Assembly: GCA_009711825.1 (NCBI GenBank)
Contig: VEMY01000010.1
Span: forward strand, 124,001 to 188,000
Reading direction: 5' to 3'
DNA length: 64,000 nucleotides
From: Bacillota bacterium
GTDB lineage: Bacteria; Bacillota; Proteinivoracia; UBA4975; VEMY01
In this document: positions 34,236-42,742 of the stretch, in pieces
Layout: each line of letters begins with the position of its first letter
Numbering within the stretch: position 1 is the stretch's first letter
Notes under the pieces: model-generated
What the model saw: the letters and a program-made list of their open reading frames with translations, nothing else
The model's database searches: none
What the model was told of the DNA's origin: nothing
Translations under genes and position numbers: made by a program

Positions 34236-35402
34236 TCAGTGGATTCTGCAAACATGTTCATGGCGGTAACCCGTCAACACCCGGATCGGGCCCCGCAGCA
34301 TCTGATCAACCTCATCACTCCCGGTATCCACCAGCAGTGCGCCACCGGGGATTGTAGCCAGCTTCCCAAGCAATGAGACAATAACCAGATTCTCTTTGCC
34401 AGCTTGCAGGATTAGACTGGGGCCGATTTGTTGATTGCCCCGTCCTAGGATGTGGCCCTGGCCGCCAATTGGCGTCAGCACAATTCGCACCTGCTGCCCA
34501 GCCACAGCGGCGTTGAGCGCCGGCTCGTTGAGGTCCCGAGCCACAATCTCGCCATCTTGCACCAGGTCCACGCCCAGGAGCGTACCTTCCAAGCCCAGCG
34601 CATGCATGATCCCCTGGGTAGTGCCCCCAGGTCCAAAGACCCAGTAGCTGTCGCCATCCATGCGTTCAGCAATCGTTGCGGCTATCCCCCGGATACCAGT
34701 GTCGTCACTGCTCTGCCCAGCGGCTTTTGCACCCTGGACAAGGACAGCGCTTTCCGGAACAAGGAGATGACCGTACAATTTGACATCCACCACTCCCCGG
34801 CGAAACCTATCTTCATCGATATCCATTACCTCCCGAGACGCCACGGGCAACTTGTGCTGAAGGAATTCAGCTGTCAAACGTGCAGCGCTTCCCGGGTTAA
34901 CCGCAAACACTGCCGAGTGCATCTTTACCCCGGCAGGAATCCCCAAAACAGCGCAGGCATGCCCCACCGAAGCACAGATATTCCGGGCGGTGCCGTCACC
35001 TCCGACAAAAAGCAGTAAATCCAAATCTTTCGCAAGCATTTCCCGGGCAATGCGTTCACTATCGCTGCCGGTGGTGGCGCCTTGTTTCGCCTTGCCGATA
35101 ACCTGGGGATTAAATCTAGCCTCCAGGGCAGCGGTTTCTCCCATTTCATGGGGTCCGGTCCATAGCGCCAGGTTGCCAGGCGCAAGTGTCCGCAAAACTT
35201 TAAGTGCCGTAACGGCCCGGTGATTGGCTTCCGGCTTGAGTCCCATCTGTATAGCCCGCTGCCAACAATCTCGCTGGTCGCTCCCTTTCAGCCCTGCCTT
35301 GCCCCCAATACCAGCGATGGGGTTAATGATGAGACCTAATTTGTGATTTTCGATAACCTGCCACCTCCAATCGCTGCATGTGATTATGTTCGCTTTAATC
35401 AA
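34236..35402 (-). CDS. ATP-NAD kinase family protein (AcoX-like)
   Basis: 388 codons from the first canonical start (TTG, 35402). Diacylglycerol kinase/NAD kinase fold: KLGLIINPIAGIGG near residue 21, the GGDGTARNI motif near 144-152 and GIPAGVKMHS. Relatives phosphorylate NAD or have unclear roles in acetoin operons. The TTG has no ribosome binding site, while GGAGGTGG lies nine bases before an in-frame ATC (35354) that sits a few residues ahead of the conserved domain; the true start may be that ATC (see findings). Probably co-transcribed with gcvPA-gcvPB. Confidence 0.8.
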   Translation of the reverse strand: MIKANIITCSDWRWQVIENHKLGLIINPIAGIGGKAGLKGSDQRDCWQRAIQMGLKPEANHRAVTALKVLRTLAPGNLALWTGPHEMGETAALEARFNPQVIGKAKQGATTGSDSERIAREMLAKDLDLLLFVGGDGTARNICASVGHACAVLGIPAGVKMHSAVFAVNPGSAARLTAEFLQHKLPVASREVMDIDEDRFRRGVVDVKLYGHLLVPESAVLVQGAKAAGQSSDDTGIRGIAATIAERMDGDSYWVFGPGGTTQGIMHALGLEGTLLGVDLVQDGEIVARDLNEPALNAAVAGQQVRIVLTPIGGQGHILGRGNQQIGPSLILQAGKENLVIVSLLGKLATIPGGALLVDTGSDEVDQMLRGPIRVLTGYRHEHVCRIH

Positions 35403-35527
35403 CGCTTTTACCTGCTAAAAAACGCCGAGTTGCTTCCCGATTACAGTAAGCTGACAAGTAGTGTTCAAGGCAGGTAATTTTCCCAACAGGTCAAATAAAC
35501 TAGATATTAGCAACATGGAGGTATGGC

Positions 35528-37501
35528 ATGACAAAAAAAATTGTTGCCCTCATTGTGCTGCTGACCATAATGTTACAATCCGGAATAGTCGCTGCCCAAG
35601 GTTGGGTTGACCTGCAGCACGGACAACCACGGCACACCCTCCGACATTGGCAGGAGATTTTAGCCATGGAGCTGGAAACTCCGGCCTGGTTTCCGATTCA
35701 TTACGATCTCGTCGCGCCGTCTCCGCTCCTGGTGCTTGCACGCCCCCGCAAGCATTACCTAGACCAAGAAATTGACGCAATCGAACGTTATGCAGCCAAT
35801 GGTGGCACCGTGCTAATTGTAAACGACTGGCGTCACCACTTACAGGGGGGATCTAATTTCAATGCCCTGACAGCTCAGTTTGGCGCCCGCTTTAATCACG
35901 ATGTCCTCTTGACAAAAGACGTCTATACTGTCGCCGGCATCATTCCCAAAATATATGTAACAGACGATGTGTATTTTACTGTCCAGGGCATGGAAGCCGA
36001 CCTAAGTGCCGTCGCCCCCTTCCATCAGGGAACCATCCATCTGGAAACGGAGTGGGATATAACAGGCCATCTTAAAGGAGAGATCAAGCGTTTTGCTGGC
36101 CTAGATCACGACCGTGAACTGCCGCCCGCAGAAAATGTAGTCTTCGCCGCCCGCCGCTATGGCAAAGGGAGCGTGATTTTGTTTACAAGCAGCATGGACA
36201 TCCGCCATGAGACAGTATCCGGACTTTTACGTGAGTTGACAAACTGGGGGCTGGAAGCTGCAAATTCCGAGCATTTGGCCGATGCAGACCGGGACATGGC
36301 CTTTTGGGAGCTGCTTCGCCACCAAGAACAAATTGAATCCGTGTATTGGACTAGACCGACTGCTACTCCGGCGCTGTTGCTTGAGAAAGGTTGGACGGAA
36401 TATATTGACGGCAACTACTCTCAAGCTCGGCAGCTGGTTTCCCAGGGAGAACATGCCCTGAAATCTGACAACAATCGTCCGCCCCGCCCCCCGGCATGGG
36501 TTTTGTGGCTGTTAGTGCTGGCGCTGATTGCACTGGGCTATTTCTGGCGAGAGGGAAGATTGGGCGATGGGCTGCTTAAGCTTCTGCCCTGGCTGGCACT
36601 TGGAGCCGGGCTATTGGTCAGCACCCTTGTCGTGAGTAATGTTGCTGGCATTTATCAATTTTGGGAGTTTGCCCTGCATGTATTGGGCCTGGCGATTCTG
36701 TTTGCGGTTTTCACGCTGGGGATCGCCTGGCGAAGTTGGGCATATAAGCTGGCAGTACTTTTGGTCATCTTGAACCTGGCTTATCTGCTACAGCTTCCCA
36801 ACCATGATGTTTCCGACCGTTTGTATTTGGACGAAATACTGGTCCTGCCCGAGAGCGCCCCAGTCCAACTGCTGGCCCAGGAATTCCAAACTGACTTTGA
36901 AAACGGTAAGATTGCCGACCTGCCAAGACACATAGAAAACTTCGTCATCAATTATATAAGCTACCGCAGCGAGACTGTGGATTTGCATATGTCGCCAGTG
37001 GAAACCTTGCGCTATGCGGAGGAAGATTGTGACGGCCGGGCAATTCTCCATGCGTCAATTCTGTCAAACCTGGGTTATGACGTTCAGGTCGCGATCAATA
37101 ACTGGCATGCTTGGACACTAATTGGCGAACAGGGCTATCTTTATCCTGAGTCCAGCCCGATGTACACCTATTCGGAAGCAGGCCTACGCTCCTTTAGTAT
37201 TCGCGAGTTCTTGTTTTACAGCAAGTCCTACTTTCTTCTTCTCTATCTGGGCCTCTGGCTGGTCCAGTGGCCGGAGCGCTTTGTCCGTGGATGGCCCATC
37301 GATGCATTTGTGTTTTCCAGCGGGTTCTTTGCCTGTTTAACAGCGACATCGATACTGGCCATGGTTCATGAGTCATTCTATCTGTTACTGATTCCCCTGT
37401 ATGCCATTGGCCTGCGGCTGCTGCTTGCCTGGAATAAACTTTCCAGTTATCAAAAGTTCAATATAACTATGACCGTGATTGAGCAGCTGCCAATTGTCTG
37501 A
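35528..37501 (+). CDS. Membrane protein with DUF4350-like N-terminus and a transglutaminase-like domain
   Basis: 657 residues, start set by GGAGGT six bases before the ATG. Residues 1-23 form a signal peptide or anchor. Residues ~30-245 resemble the GATase-like fold of DUF4350/GldG proteins (LLVLARPRKHYLDQEIDAIERYAANGGTVLI shows the pattern from ~67 on). Hydrophobic helices at 322-340, 352-372, 380-423, then an external stretch with a transglutaminase-like core: DCDGRAILHASILSNLGYD (Cys501) and NNWHAWTLI (His527), acidic partner probably in LYPESSP. C-terminal helices at 565-582, 592-635. Topology and a cysteine-protease-like role in envelope processing are inferred; no assigned function. Single gene flanked by terminators. 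Confidence 0.7.
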   Translation: MTKKIVALIVLLTIMLQSGIVAAQGWVDLQHGQPRHTLRHWQEILAMELETPAWFPIHYDLVAPSPLLVLARPRKHYLDQEIDAIERYAANGGTVLIVNDWRHHLQGGSNFNALTAQFGARFNHDVLLTKDVYTVAGIIPKIYVTDDVYFTVQGMEADLSAVAPFHQGTIHLETEWDITGHLKGEIKRFAGLDHDRELPPAENVVFAARRYGKGSVILFTSSMDIRHETVSGLLRELTNWGLEAANSEHLADADRDMAFWELLRHQEQIESVYWTRPTATPALLLEKGWTEYIDGNYSQARQLVSQGEHALKSDNNRPPRPPAWVLWLLVLALIALGYFWREGRLGDGLLKLLPWLALGAGLLVSTLVVSNVAGIYQFWEFALHVLGLAILFAVFTLGIAWRSWAYKLAVLLVILNLAYLLQLPNHDVSDRLYLDEILVLPESAPVQLLAQEFQTDFENGKIADLPRHIENFVINYISYRSETVDLHMSPVETLRYAEEDCDGRAILHASILSNLGYDVQVAINNWHAWTLIGEQGYLYPESSPMYTYSEAGLRSFSIREFLFYSKSYFLLLYLGLWLVQWPERFVRGWPIDAFVFSSGFFACLTATSILAMVHESFYLLLIPLYAIGLRLLLAWNKLSSYQKFNITMTVIEQLPIV

Positions 37502-37504
37502 TTA

Positions 37505-37546
37505 AAAAAGATTGCCGGAAGCGGGACTGCTTCCGGCAATCTTTTT
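37505..37546 (+). terminator. Bidirectional terminator (18-bp stem)
   Basis: aaaaagattgccggaagc (37505-37522) and gcttccggcaatcttttt (37529-37546) form a perfect 18-bp stem with loop gggact; A/T-rich on both ends so it serves both convergent genes. Confidence 0.9.
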
Positions 37547-37548
37547 AA

Positions 37549-39093
37549 TTAATACTTTTCAACTACAACCTTCATTTGAGTAAACAACAACAGGTAGTCA
37601 GGACCGCCGGCTTTGGCGCAGGTTCCAGACATGTTGTAGCCGCCAAAAGGTTGCACTCCCACCAAGGCGCCGGTGATCTTACGGTTGAAGTAGAGATTTC
37701 CGACGAAGAATTCCCGCCTAGCATATTCTAAATGCTCCCGGTTGTTTGAGAACACGCCGCCAGTGAGGCCGAATTCGGTGTTATTGGCTATCGCTATTGC
37801 ATCAGCAAAGCTGTCGGCCTTGAGCACTGCAAGCACAGGTCCGAAAATCTCTTCCTGGGAGATTACAGCGTTGGGGGCGACATCTGCAATGATTGTTGGC
37901 TCGATGAACCATCCAGTGGCAGGTCCAGGATTGCCACCCAGCAGGAGACGTCCCTCATTTTTACCTGTTTCAATATATTCGAGGATTGTCTTATGGGCTT
38001 TGCCGTCACAGACCGGCCCCAGATAATCGCCGTCCTTTACAGACCCGGGCTTGATTTCCTTGGCCGCAGCCACTAGCTTGTCACAGAACTGGTCATAAAT
38101 TTCTTTGAGAACAACCACCCGGGAACAAGCGGAGCACTTTTGCCCCTGAAACCCAAAAGCCGAAGCAACCGTTGCCTGGACAGCAGCGTCCAAATCGCAG
38201 TCTTTATCCACCACCAACGTGTCCTTACCGCCCATCTCGGCATGAACCCGCTTGATCCACTTCTGGCCGGGACTTACTTTCGCCGCCCGCTCAGAAATCC
38301 GCAAGCCAACTTCCTTGGAACCAGTGAAATTAATAAATCGGATATCGGGATGATCAACCAAGAAATCACCGATTTCCCCACCTCCGCCAGGGACGAAATT
38401 AACAACCCCTGCCGGCAGGCTGACGTCTCGCAACAATTCCATGAACTTTGCCGCGATGGTAATCGTGTTGCTGGCCGGCTTAAGCACCACGGTATTGCCG
38501 GCAACAATTGCGCCTGTTGTCATTCCCACTAGTATCGCCAGCGGGAAGTTCCAAGGCGGTATCACCGCACCAACGCCAAGCGGGATATAGGTAGCCCAGT
38601 TTTCTTCCCCGGGCCAGGGAGTAAGCTTCATCGGTTCGCTCAGGCGCAGCATTTCCCGAGCATAGTATTCCATAAAATCAATCGCTTCGGCCACATCTGC
38701 ATCGGCCTCCGCCCAGTTTTTCCCGATCTCCAGCACCATCCAGGCCGCAAACTCATATTTGCGCCGTCGCATTTCCGCAGCCGCCTTCACCAGATAGCGG
38801 GCACGGGCATCGACAGCAACATGCTGCCAGCTTTCAAACGCCAACTTCGCAGCTTCCACAGCCTGCCCTGCCAAGTCACGATCTGCCTTGGCTGTCACTC
38901 CAATCACCTGTTGATGTTCCGAAGGGTTGGTGGAAACAATCTTTTCTTTGGTGAATATCTGCTCCGCACCAATTTCCAATGGATACTCCTTGCCCAACTC
39001 AGCTTCAACTGCGGCAATTGCCTGCCGCATCAAATCCCGGTTTGCCTCAACAGTAAAATCTGTAAACGGTTCATTGACAAAAGGGGGCAACAT
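37549..39093 (-). CDS. L-glutamate gamma-semialdehyde (1-pyrroline-5-carboxylate) dehydrogenase
   Basis: Oxidises glutamate semialdehyde to glutamate with NAD (proline/arginine catabolism; PruA/RocA type). 514 residues, the length of RocA. PWNFPLAILVG, the glycine motif FTGSKEVGLRI, catalytic Glu in HAEMGGKD, catalytic Cys in FQGQKCSACSR, EEIFGPVLAV and the C-terminal PFGGYNMSG are present. ATG follows AAGGAGGAATGTACG. No proline dehydrogenase or arginine catabolic gene is adjacent, so the exact aldehyde is inferred by family. Confidence 0.9.
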   Translation of the reverse strand: MLPPFVNEPFTDFTVEANRDLMRQAIAAVEAELGKEYPLEIGAEQIFTKEKIVSTNPSEHQQVIGVTAKADRDLAGQAVEAAKLAFESWQHVAVDARARYLVKAAAEMRRRKYEFAAWMVLEIGKNWAEADADVAEAIDFMEYYAREMLRLSEPMKLTPWPGEENWATYIPLGVGAVIPPWNFPLAILVGMTTGAIVAGNTVVLKPASNTITIAAKFMELLRDVSLPAGVVNFVPGGGGEIGDFLVDHPDIRFINFTGSKEVGLRISERAAKVSPGQKWIKRVHAEMGGKDTLVVDKDCDLDAAVQATVASAFGFQGQKCSACSRVVVLKEIYDQFCDKLVAAAKEIKPGSVKDGDYLGPVCDGKAHKTILEYIETGKNEGRLLLGGNPGPATGWFIEPTIIADVAPNAVISQEEIFGPVLAVLKADSFADAIAIANNTEFGLTGGVFSNNREHLEYARREFFVGNLYFNRKITGALVGVQPFGGYNMSGTCAKAGGPDYLLLFTQMKVVVEKY

Positions 39094-39172
39094 CGTACAT
39101 TCCTCCTTTAGAATTTATTGAGCAATACAAATTGGCACTATATTACTTCTATACCATATGAATAAAATCCTG

Positions 39173-39202
39173 CAAAAATGCCCGTCACTTGACGGGCATT
39201 TT
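39173..39202 (-). terminator. Terminator overlapping the 3' end of rarA
   Basis: AAAATGCCCGTCA ... TGACGGGCATTTT with a 2-base centre; the stop TGA of rarA lies inside the stem and TTTTTG follows on the minus strand. Confidence 0.8.
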
Positions 39203-40522
39203 ACCAATTTGCTCTAACCATTGGCTCAGTCGTTTTTCATATCCATTTTTTCCGGGATGATAATAACGTTTGCCTTTTAACACATCCGGAAGATATTGTT
39301 GTTCAACATAATTGCCGGGGAAATCATGGGGATATTTATATCCCTTTCCATGGCCAAGTTTTTTTGCGCCGGGGTAATGGCTGTCCTGTAGGTGACTGGG
39401 GACAGTGGCGCCCTGAACCTTGCGAGCGTCTGCCATAGCCCGTTCCAGGGCGACATAGGATGCATTGCTTTTGGGAGCGCACGCCAGGTGGGTTACGGCC
39501 TGAGCCAATGCAATCCGGGCCTCGGGCAGTCCCAAGACCTCTACAGACCGGAAAGCTGCCTCAGCCACCAAGAGCGCCAGCGGATCTCCGTTACCAATAT
39601 CTTCGCTGGCGGAGATTAAAATCCGCCGGGCGATGAACAATGGATCTTCGCCGGCATCTAACATCCGCGCCAGATAAAACAACGCGGCATCGGGATCAGA
39701 GCCGCGGATTGACTTGATGAACGCAGAAATCACATCATAATGATTGTCGCCATCCTTGTCATAGCGAACAGCCTTCCGCTGCACTGACTGCTCGGCCACC
39801 TTTTGATCGATGACAATCATTCCCGACTTATCGGCAGGGGTGGTCAGCGCCGCCAACTCCAACGCATTGAGGGCAGTGCGGGCATCCCCGTCGGCCATGT
39901 CCAAAATATGCTCCCGGGCGTCTGCAGTCAGGTTTATCTTCAACCCGCCCACGCCCTTATCCGGGTCCGCCAGGGCCCGGTCCAATAACTGGCTGATATC
40001 CGATTTGGCCAGCGGATGCAATTCAAAAATGCGGCAGCGCGACAAAAGCGCGGCGTTGACACCAAAGAACGGGTTTTGGGTTGTAGCGCCAATTAACAAC
40101 ACCGTCCCTGCTTCCACCGCCGGCAATAAAGCGTCCTGCTGACTGCGGTTGAAGCGGTGTATCTCATCTATGAATAAGATTGTGTTGCGATGGTACATAT
40201 CCAGGCGCGCCTTGGCCTGTTCCAAAACCTCACGCAGTTGGGCGACCCCGGCGGTAACGGCATTCAACTGGTCAAAGTGACTTAAGGTCTGGTTGGCGAT
40301 AACCGCAGCCAAAGTGGTTTTGCCGGTGCCGGGAGGCCCGAAAAAAATCATAGAGCCCAGCCGGTCGGCATGAATTGCCCGCCGCAACAGGGAACCGGGG
40401 CCGACGATATGTGCTTGTCCCACAAACTCATCCAAGTCCAGGGGGCGCATGCGCGCCGCCAGCGGCGCCTGTTTTCCTGCTGTACCTTGGTTTTCCCTGC
40501 CAAAGCTAAACAGATCAGACAT
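39185..40522 (-). CDS. rarA: Replication-associated recombination protein RarA (MgsA)
   Basis: AAA+ clamp-loader-like ATPase acting at stalled forks. 445 residues: RPLDLDEFVGQAHIVG, Walker A FFGPPGTGKTT, Walker B ILFIDEIHRFN, sensor 1 IGATTQNPFF, arginine finger LLSRCRIFEL, and the C-terminal domain with YKYPHDFPGNYVEQQYLP. In B. subtilis rarA (yrvN) is next to tcdA (yrvM); here rseC-like and CstR-like genes lie between. Confidence 0.95.
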   Translation of the reverse strand: MSDLFSFGRENQGTAGKQAPLAARMRPLDLDEFVGQAHIVGPGSLLRRAIHADRLGSMIFFGPPGTGKTTLAAVIANQTLSHFDQLNAVTAGVAQLREVLEQAKARLDMYHRNTILFIDEIHRFNRSQQDALLPAVEAGTVLLIGATTQNPFFGVNAALLSRCRIFELHPLAKSDISQLLDRALADPDKGVGGLKINLTADAREHILDMADGDARTALNALELAALTTPADKSGMIVIDQKVAEQSVQRKAVRYDKDGDNHYDVISAFIKSIRGSDPDAALFYLARMLDAGEDPLFIARRILISASEDIGNGDPLALLVAEAAFRSVEVLGLPEARIALAQAVTHLACAPKSNASYVALERAMADARKVQGATVPSHLQDSHYPGAKKLGHGKGYKYPHDFPGNYVEQQYLPDVLKGKRYYHPGKNGYEKRLSQWLEQIGKMPVK

Positions 40523-40524
40523 GG

Positions 40525-40986
40525 CTAGTCACCGCAAGTGGAATCTTCATCGGTGCGCTCATAATCCTCCAGAACACGAACAATTACGGGATTATATTCG
40601 GCCTTTGCCCGCAACCGGGGTTCGAGGGTGCGAATCACGGCAAAGGTCAGGAGGAACAAAGCAAATCCCAGTCCCGCGCCCCAGAGATCGGGGCTACCGC
40701 CGAGGTTCAGGGGCTCATGGAACAAGTATATAAGCACAAAACCGGCAACTAGAGCCAAAACCGGCAATATGTACACAATTAAGCTCGCTTTGACCACGTT
40801 TACCCCTTCCATACCGATCAACACCCGCTGACCGGGCTCCGCATCGACTGTGTTGGGTAGGCGGAGCAGAAGGTCCTGGGTACGCCCTAAGTGGCAAACA
40901 CCACACTTTTCGCATGCACTGTTCCGTTGTAACATTACTTCGGCAGTATCATCTTTTACTGCCAGCACTTTACCGACCTGATCCAT
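40525..40986 (-). CDS. SoxR-reducing system / RseC family membrane protein
   Basis: 153 residues from the ATG at 40986 (GGAGGTGG upstream). N-terminal beta domain with clustered cysteines, ACEKCGVCHLG, then two membrane helices (about 70-92 and 102-120): the RseC/MucC (RsxC-associated) layout. In anaerobes these proteins accompany Rnf complexes or redox sensors; no rnf genes here. Overlaps the CstR/CsoR-like gene by 17 bases, so the two are co-translated. Confidence 0.82.
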   Translation of the reverse strand: MDQVGKVLAVKDDTAEVMLQRNSACEKCGVCHLGRTQDLLLRLPNTVDAEPGQRVLIGMEGVNVVKASLIVYILPVLALVAGFVLIYLFHEPLNLGGSPDLWGAGLGFALFLLTFAVIRTLEPRLRAKAEYNPVIVRVLEDYERTDEDSTCGD

Positions 40987-41269
40987 CCTGGCCACCTCCC
41001 TTGATAAAGCTGTTCATCGTCTTTAGTAACTCGGCCACTGCCTCTTGCTGCTGCTCGGGTGAACTGGCAGACTGCAGGCAGTTACTGGAGTAATTCTCAA
41101 ATATCAACATTCCTACCCGGTTTATTGCAGAACGGACCGCAGCAACCTGAACCAGGATATCACCGCAGCACTGATCTTCTTCTAGCATGCGCTGTATACC
41201 CTTAACCTGCCCCTCAATCCGACGCAAGCGATTAATTAAACTGGTCTTTTCGAAATTTGTTGGCTCCAT
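40970..41269 (-). CDS. CsoR/CstR-family (DUF156) repressor lacking the copper His ligand
   Basis: 99-residue all-helical regulator. INRLRRIEGQVKGIQRMLEEDQCCGDILVQVAAVRSAIN is the DUF156 helix 1-2 (split at residues 12-50). Copper sensors use Cys36-His61-Cys65; here the positions are Cys34/35, Tyr60 and Cys64, so the His is gone and two Cys remain, as in the persulfide sensor CstR. An operator-like TACC-N7-GGTA overlaps its ribosome binding site, pointing to autoregulation. Sulfide/persulfide sensing is inference; formaldehyde (FrmR) type is less likely. Confidence 0.85.
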   Translation of the reverse strand: MEPTNFEKTSLINRLRRIEGQVKGIQRMLEEDQCCGDILVQVAAVRSAINRVGMLIFENYSSNCLQSASSPEQQQEAVAELLKTMNSFIKGGGQDGSGR

Positions 41270-41277
41270 TGCATGGA

Positions 41278-41292
41278 TACCTCCCCCCGGTA
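41278..41292 (-). promoter_or_regulatory. Candidate DUF156-repressor operator
   Basis: TACC-TCCCCCC-GGTA (plus strand), an inverted repeat flanking a C/G tract, the known form of CsoR/CstR operators. It lies between the promoter and the start codon of the repressor gene and covers the GGGGGGAGG ribosome binding site. Confidence 0.65.
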
Positions 41293-41302
41293 ATTTTGGA
41301 CA

Positions 41303-41332
41303 ATTCTAGCATATTGCGACTGCTGCTGTCAA
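41303..41332 (-). promoter_or_regulatory. Sigma-A promoter of the CstR-like/rseC/rarA operon
   Basis: TTGACA (41327-41332), 18 bases, TAGAAT (41303-41308) on the minus strand, 34 bases before the ATG. Confidence 0.75.
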
Positions 41333-41352
41333 ATCTCTATATATTCTTCCAC

Positions 41353-41380
41353 AAAAACGAAAACTGACTCGCACAGTCAG
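41353..41380 (-). terminator. Terminator of tcdA
   Basis: CTGACT-GTGCG-AGTCAG on the minus strand followed by TTTTCGTTTTT; the tcdA TGA is in the 5' arm. Confidence 0.75.
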
Positions 41381-42090
41381 CTTTGCTTGAGAATGGCATT
41401 TACAATATGGGAAGCAATCAGTAAACCAGCGACAGCAGGCACATAGGAAATGCTGCCGGGAAGCTGACGCCGGGAAGCATGGGTTAGTACTTCATTGGGC
41501 CGAAGTGGCGTCTCCGGCGACCAAACCACCGGCAAACCTCGGCGGATACCGCGTTTGCCAAGCTCTTTGCGCATAATCCTGGCCAACGGGCAATTGGATG
41601 TCTTAGACAAATCAGAAACTCTGAGTTGAGAGGCATCCAGTTTGTTGCCTGCGCCCATGGCAGAAATAATCTGCAACTTTAGGGTCATGGCCCTGGTAAT
41701 TATGTCTAGTTTTGCCGTAACAGTGTCCATCACGTCCACAAGCCAGCAAAACTCGCCTGCAATTAGAGCGGCACCTGTTTCCGGGGTGTAAAATTCCTGA
41801 ATCGGCTCCACCTCTATATGGGGATTAATCTCCTTCAAGCGCCGGGCCATCGCTTTCACTTTGGACTGACCGATTGTGCCCTCGAGGGCATGAATTTGGC
41901 GATTGATATTAGTGCGGTCGATGCTGTCATGGTCCACCAGGCGTATACGGCCAATTCCCGTCCGGGCAAGAGCCTCGACGGTATAGGAACCAACGCCGCC
42001 AATGCCAAAAACAGCGACACTGGCTGAGCGCAACTGTTCAAGGCCCTGACTGCCAACTAGCAATTCAGTCCGGTAAAAGCTGCTAACCAT
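41377..42090 (-). CDS. tcdA: tRNA threonylcarbamoyladenosine dehydratase
   Basis: E1-like enzyme that cyclises t6A to ct6A in ANN-decoding tRNAs. 237 residues from the ATG at 42090, five bases after GGGGGTG; the frame extends to 42141 without support. ThiF/MoeB Rossmann motif VAVFGIGGVGSYTVEALARTG, adenylation motif DHDSIDRTNINRQ, and SAMGAGNKLD are present. It lacks the zinc CxxC pairs of MoeB, as TcdA does. Downstream of the 6S RNA as in B. subtilis (yrvM). Confidence 0.9.
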   Translation of the reverse strand: MVSSFYRTELLVGSQGLEQLRSASVAVFGIGGVGSYTVEALARTGIGRIRLVDHDSIDRTNINRQIHALEGTIGQSKVKAMARRLKEINPHIEVEPIQEFYTPETGAALIAGEFCWLVDVMDTVTAKLDIITRAMTLKLQIISAMGAGNKLDASQLRVSDLSKTSNCPLARIMRKELGKRGIRRGLPVVWSPETPLRPNEVLTHASRRQLPGSISYVPAVAGLLIASHIVNAILKQS

Positions 42091-42107
42091 TAAAACACCC
42101 CCAAAAT

Positions 42108-42330
42108 AAAAAAAAGACGCTATGTTAAACAGCTGCCCCACCGTGCCGTATGACCATATTTTTTGAACCTGCCCTCGGCAGGTGGGTGCCCGCCCGACTA
42201 CTTTGAATGTCCCCCGAACCTAAGTTGGGGCCTATTCGCCACAACCGGAGCCTGGCTCCCTCTTCATCGGTGTTGGCTCAAAAAATACAGTAGCTCTCGC
42301 ACACAGCAGGGCTGTGTTATTTGCTGTCTT
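42108..42330 (-). ncRNA. ssrS: 6S RNA
   Basis: This gap upstream of tcdA has the position of B. subtilis 6S-1 (bsrA, between aspS and yrvM/tcdA). On the minus strand the 5' part reads CAGCCCTGCTGTGTGCGAG, close to the 5' end of bsrA as I remember it, and pairs imperfectly with the 3' part CGGCACGGTGGGGCAGCTG. The outermost bases AGAC...GTCT also pair and a run of eight Ts follows. Length ~200-220 and an internal hairpin CACCTGCC-GAGG-GCAGGTTC fit the rod-with-bubble 6S shape. It would sequester RNA polymerase holoenzyme in stationary phase. Confidence 0.8.
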
Positions 42331-42331
42331 T

Positions 42332-42361
42332 AGTTTAGCACACTTGTTATGAACTTTTCAA
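42332..42361 (-). promoter_or_regulatory. Promoter of 6S RNA
   Basis: TTGAAA (42356-42361), 18 bases, TAAACT (42332-42337) on the minus strand, directly before the predicted 6S 5' end. Confidence 0.55.
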
Positions 42362-42439
42362 CTGGCAAATTGTCGGTGCTAAAACCATAACTTTTGTCGT
42401 ATTTTTTACTAAAATAAATTTTTTTTAGGAGGTGCAGAA

Positions 42440-42718
42440 GTGACCAACGCTTTTACAGTTTTAATTGTAATGGCACTTTTAGTAGAAGTCAGCGTGGATA
42501 TCCTGAAATCCGCGGTTCCCTTTATCCACGGTCAACGCAGTCAGCTGTCCTCCATGGTCCTCGGAGTCTGCCTGACGGTGGCAACCGCCACCGGACTCTT
42601 GTCAATGATGGGGGTTCAGATGAGCTTGCCGTGGATAGATTGGTTCCTGACTGGTTTAATTATTTCCCGAGGCTCAAACTTTATCCATGATTTGCTTGCA
42701 AAAATCCGCACCACTTGA
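42440..42718 (+). CDS. Small holin-like membrane protein
   Basis: 92 residues from GTG, seven bases after AGGAGG. Two or three hydrophobic helices (4-14, 38-58, 64-78) with a short Asp/Lys loop, ending GLIISRGSNFIHDLLAKIRTT. The size and layout are those of phage-type holins or small inner-membrane proteins, but no lysin or phage gene is nearby. Between 6S RNA and the unknown gene at 42801. Function not assigned. Confidence 0.6.
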   Translation: MTNAFTVLIVMALLVEVSVDILKSAVPFIHGQRSQLSSMVLGVCLTVATATGLLSMMGVQMSLPWIDWFLTGLIISRGSNFIHDLLAKIRTT

Positions 42719-42742
42719 TTCAGCCGACTGAATGCGCCACCA

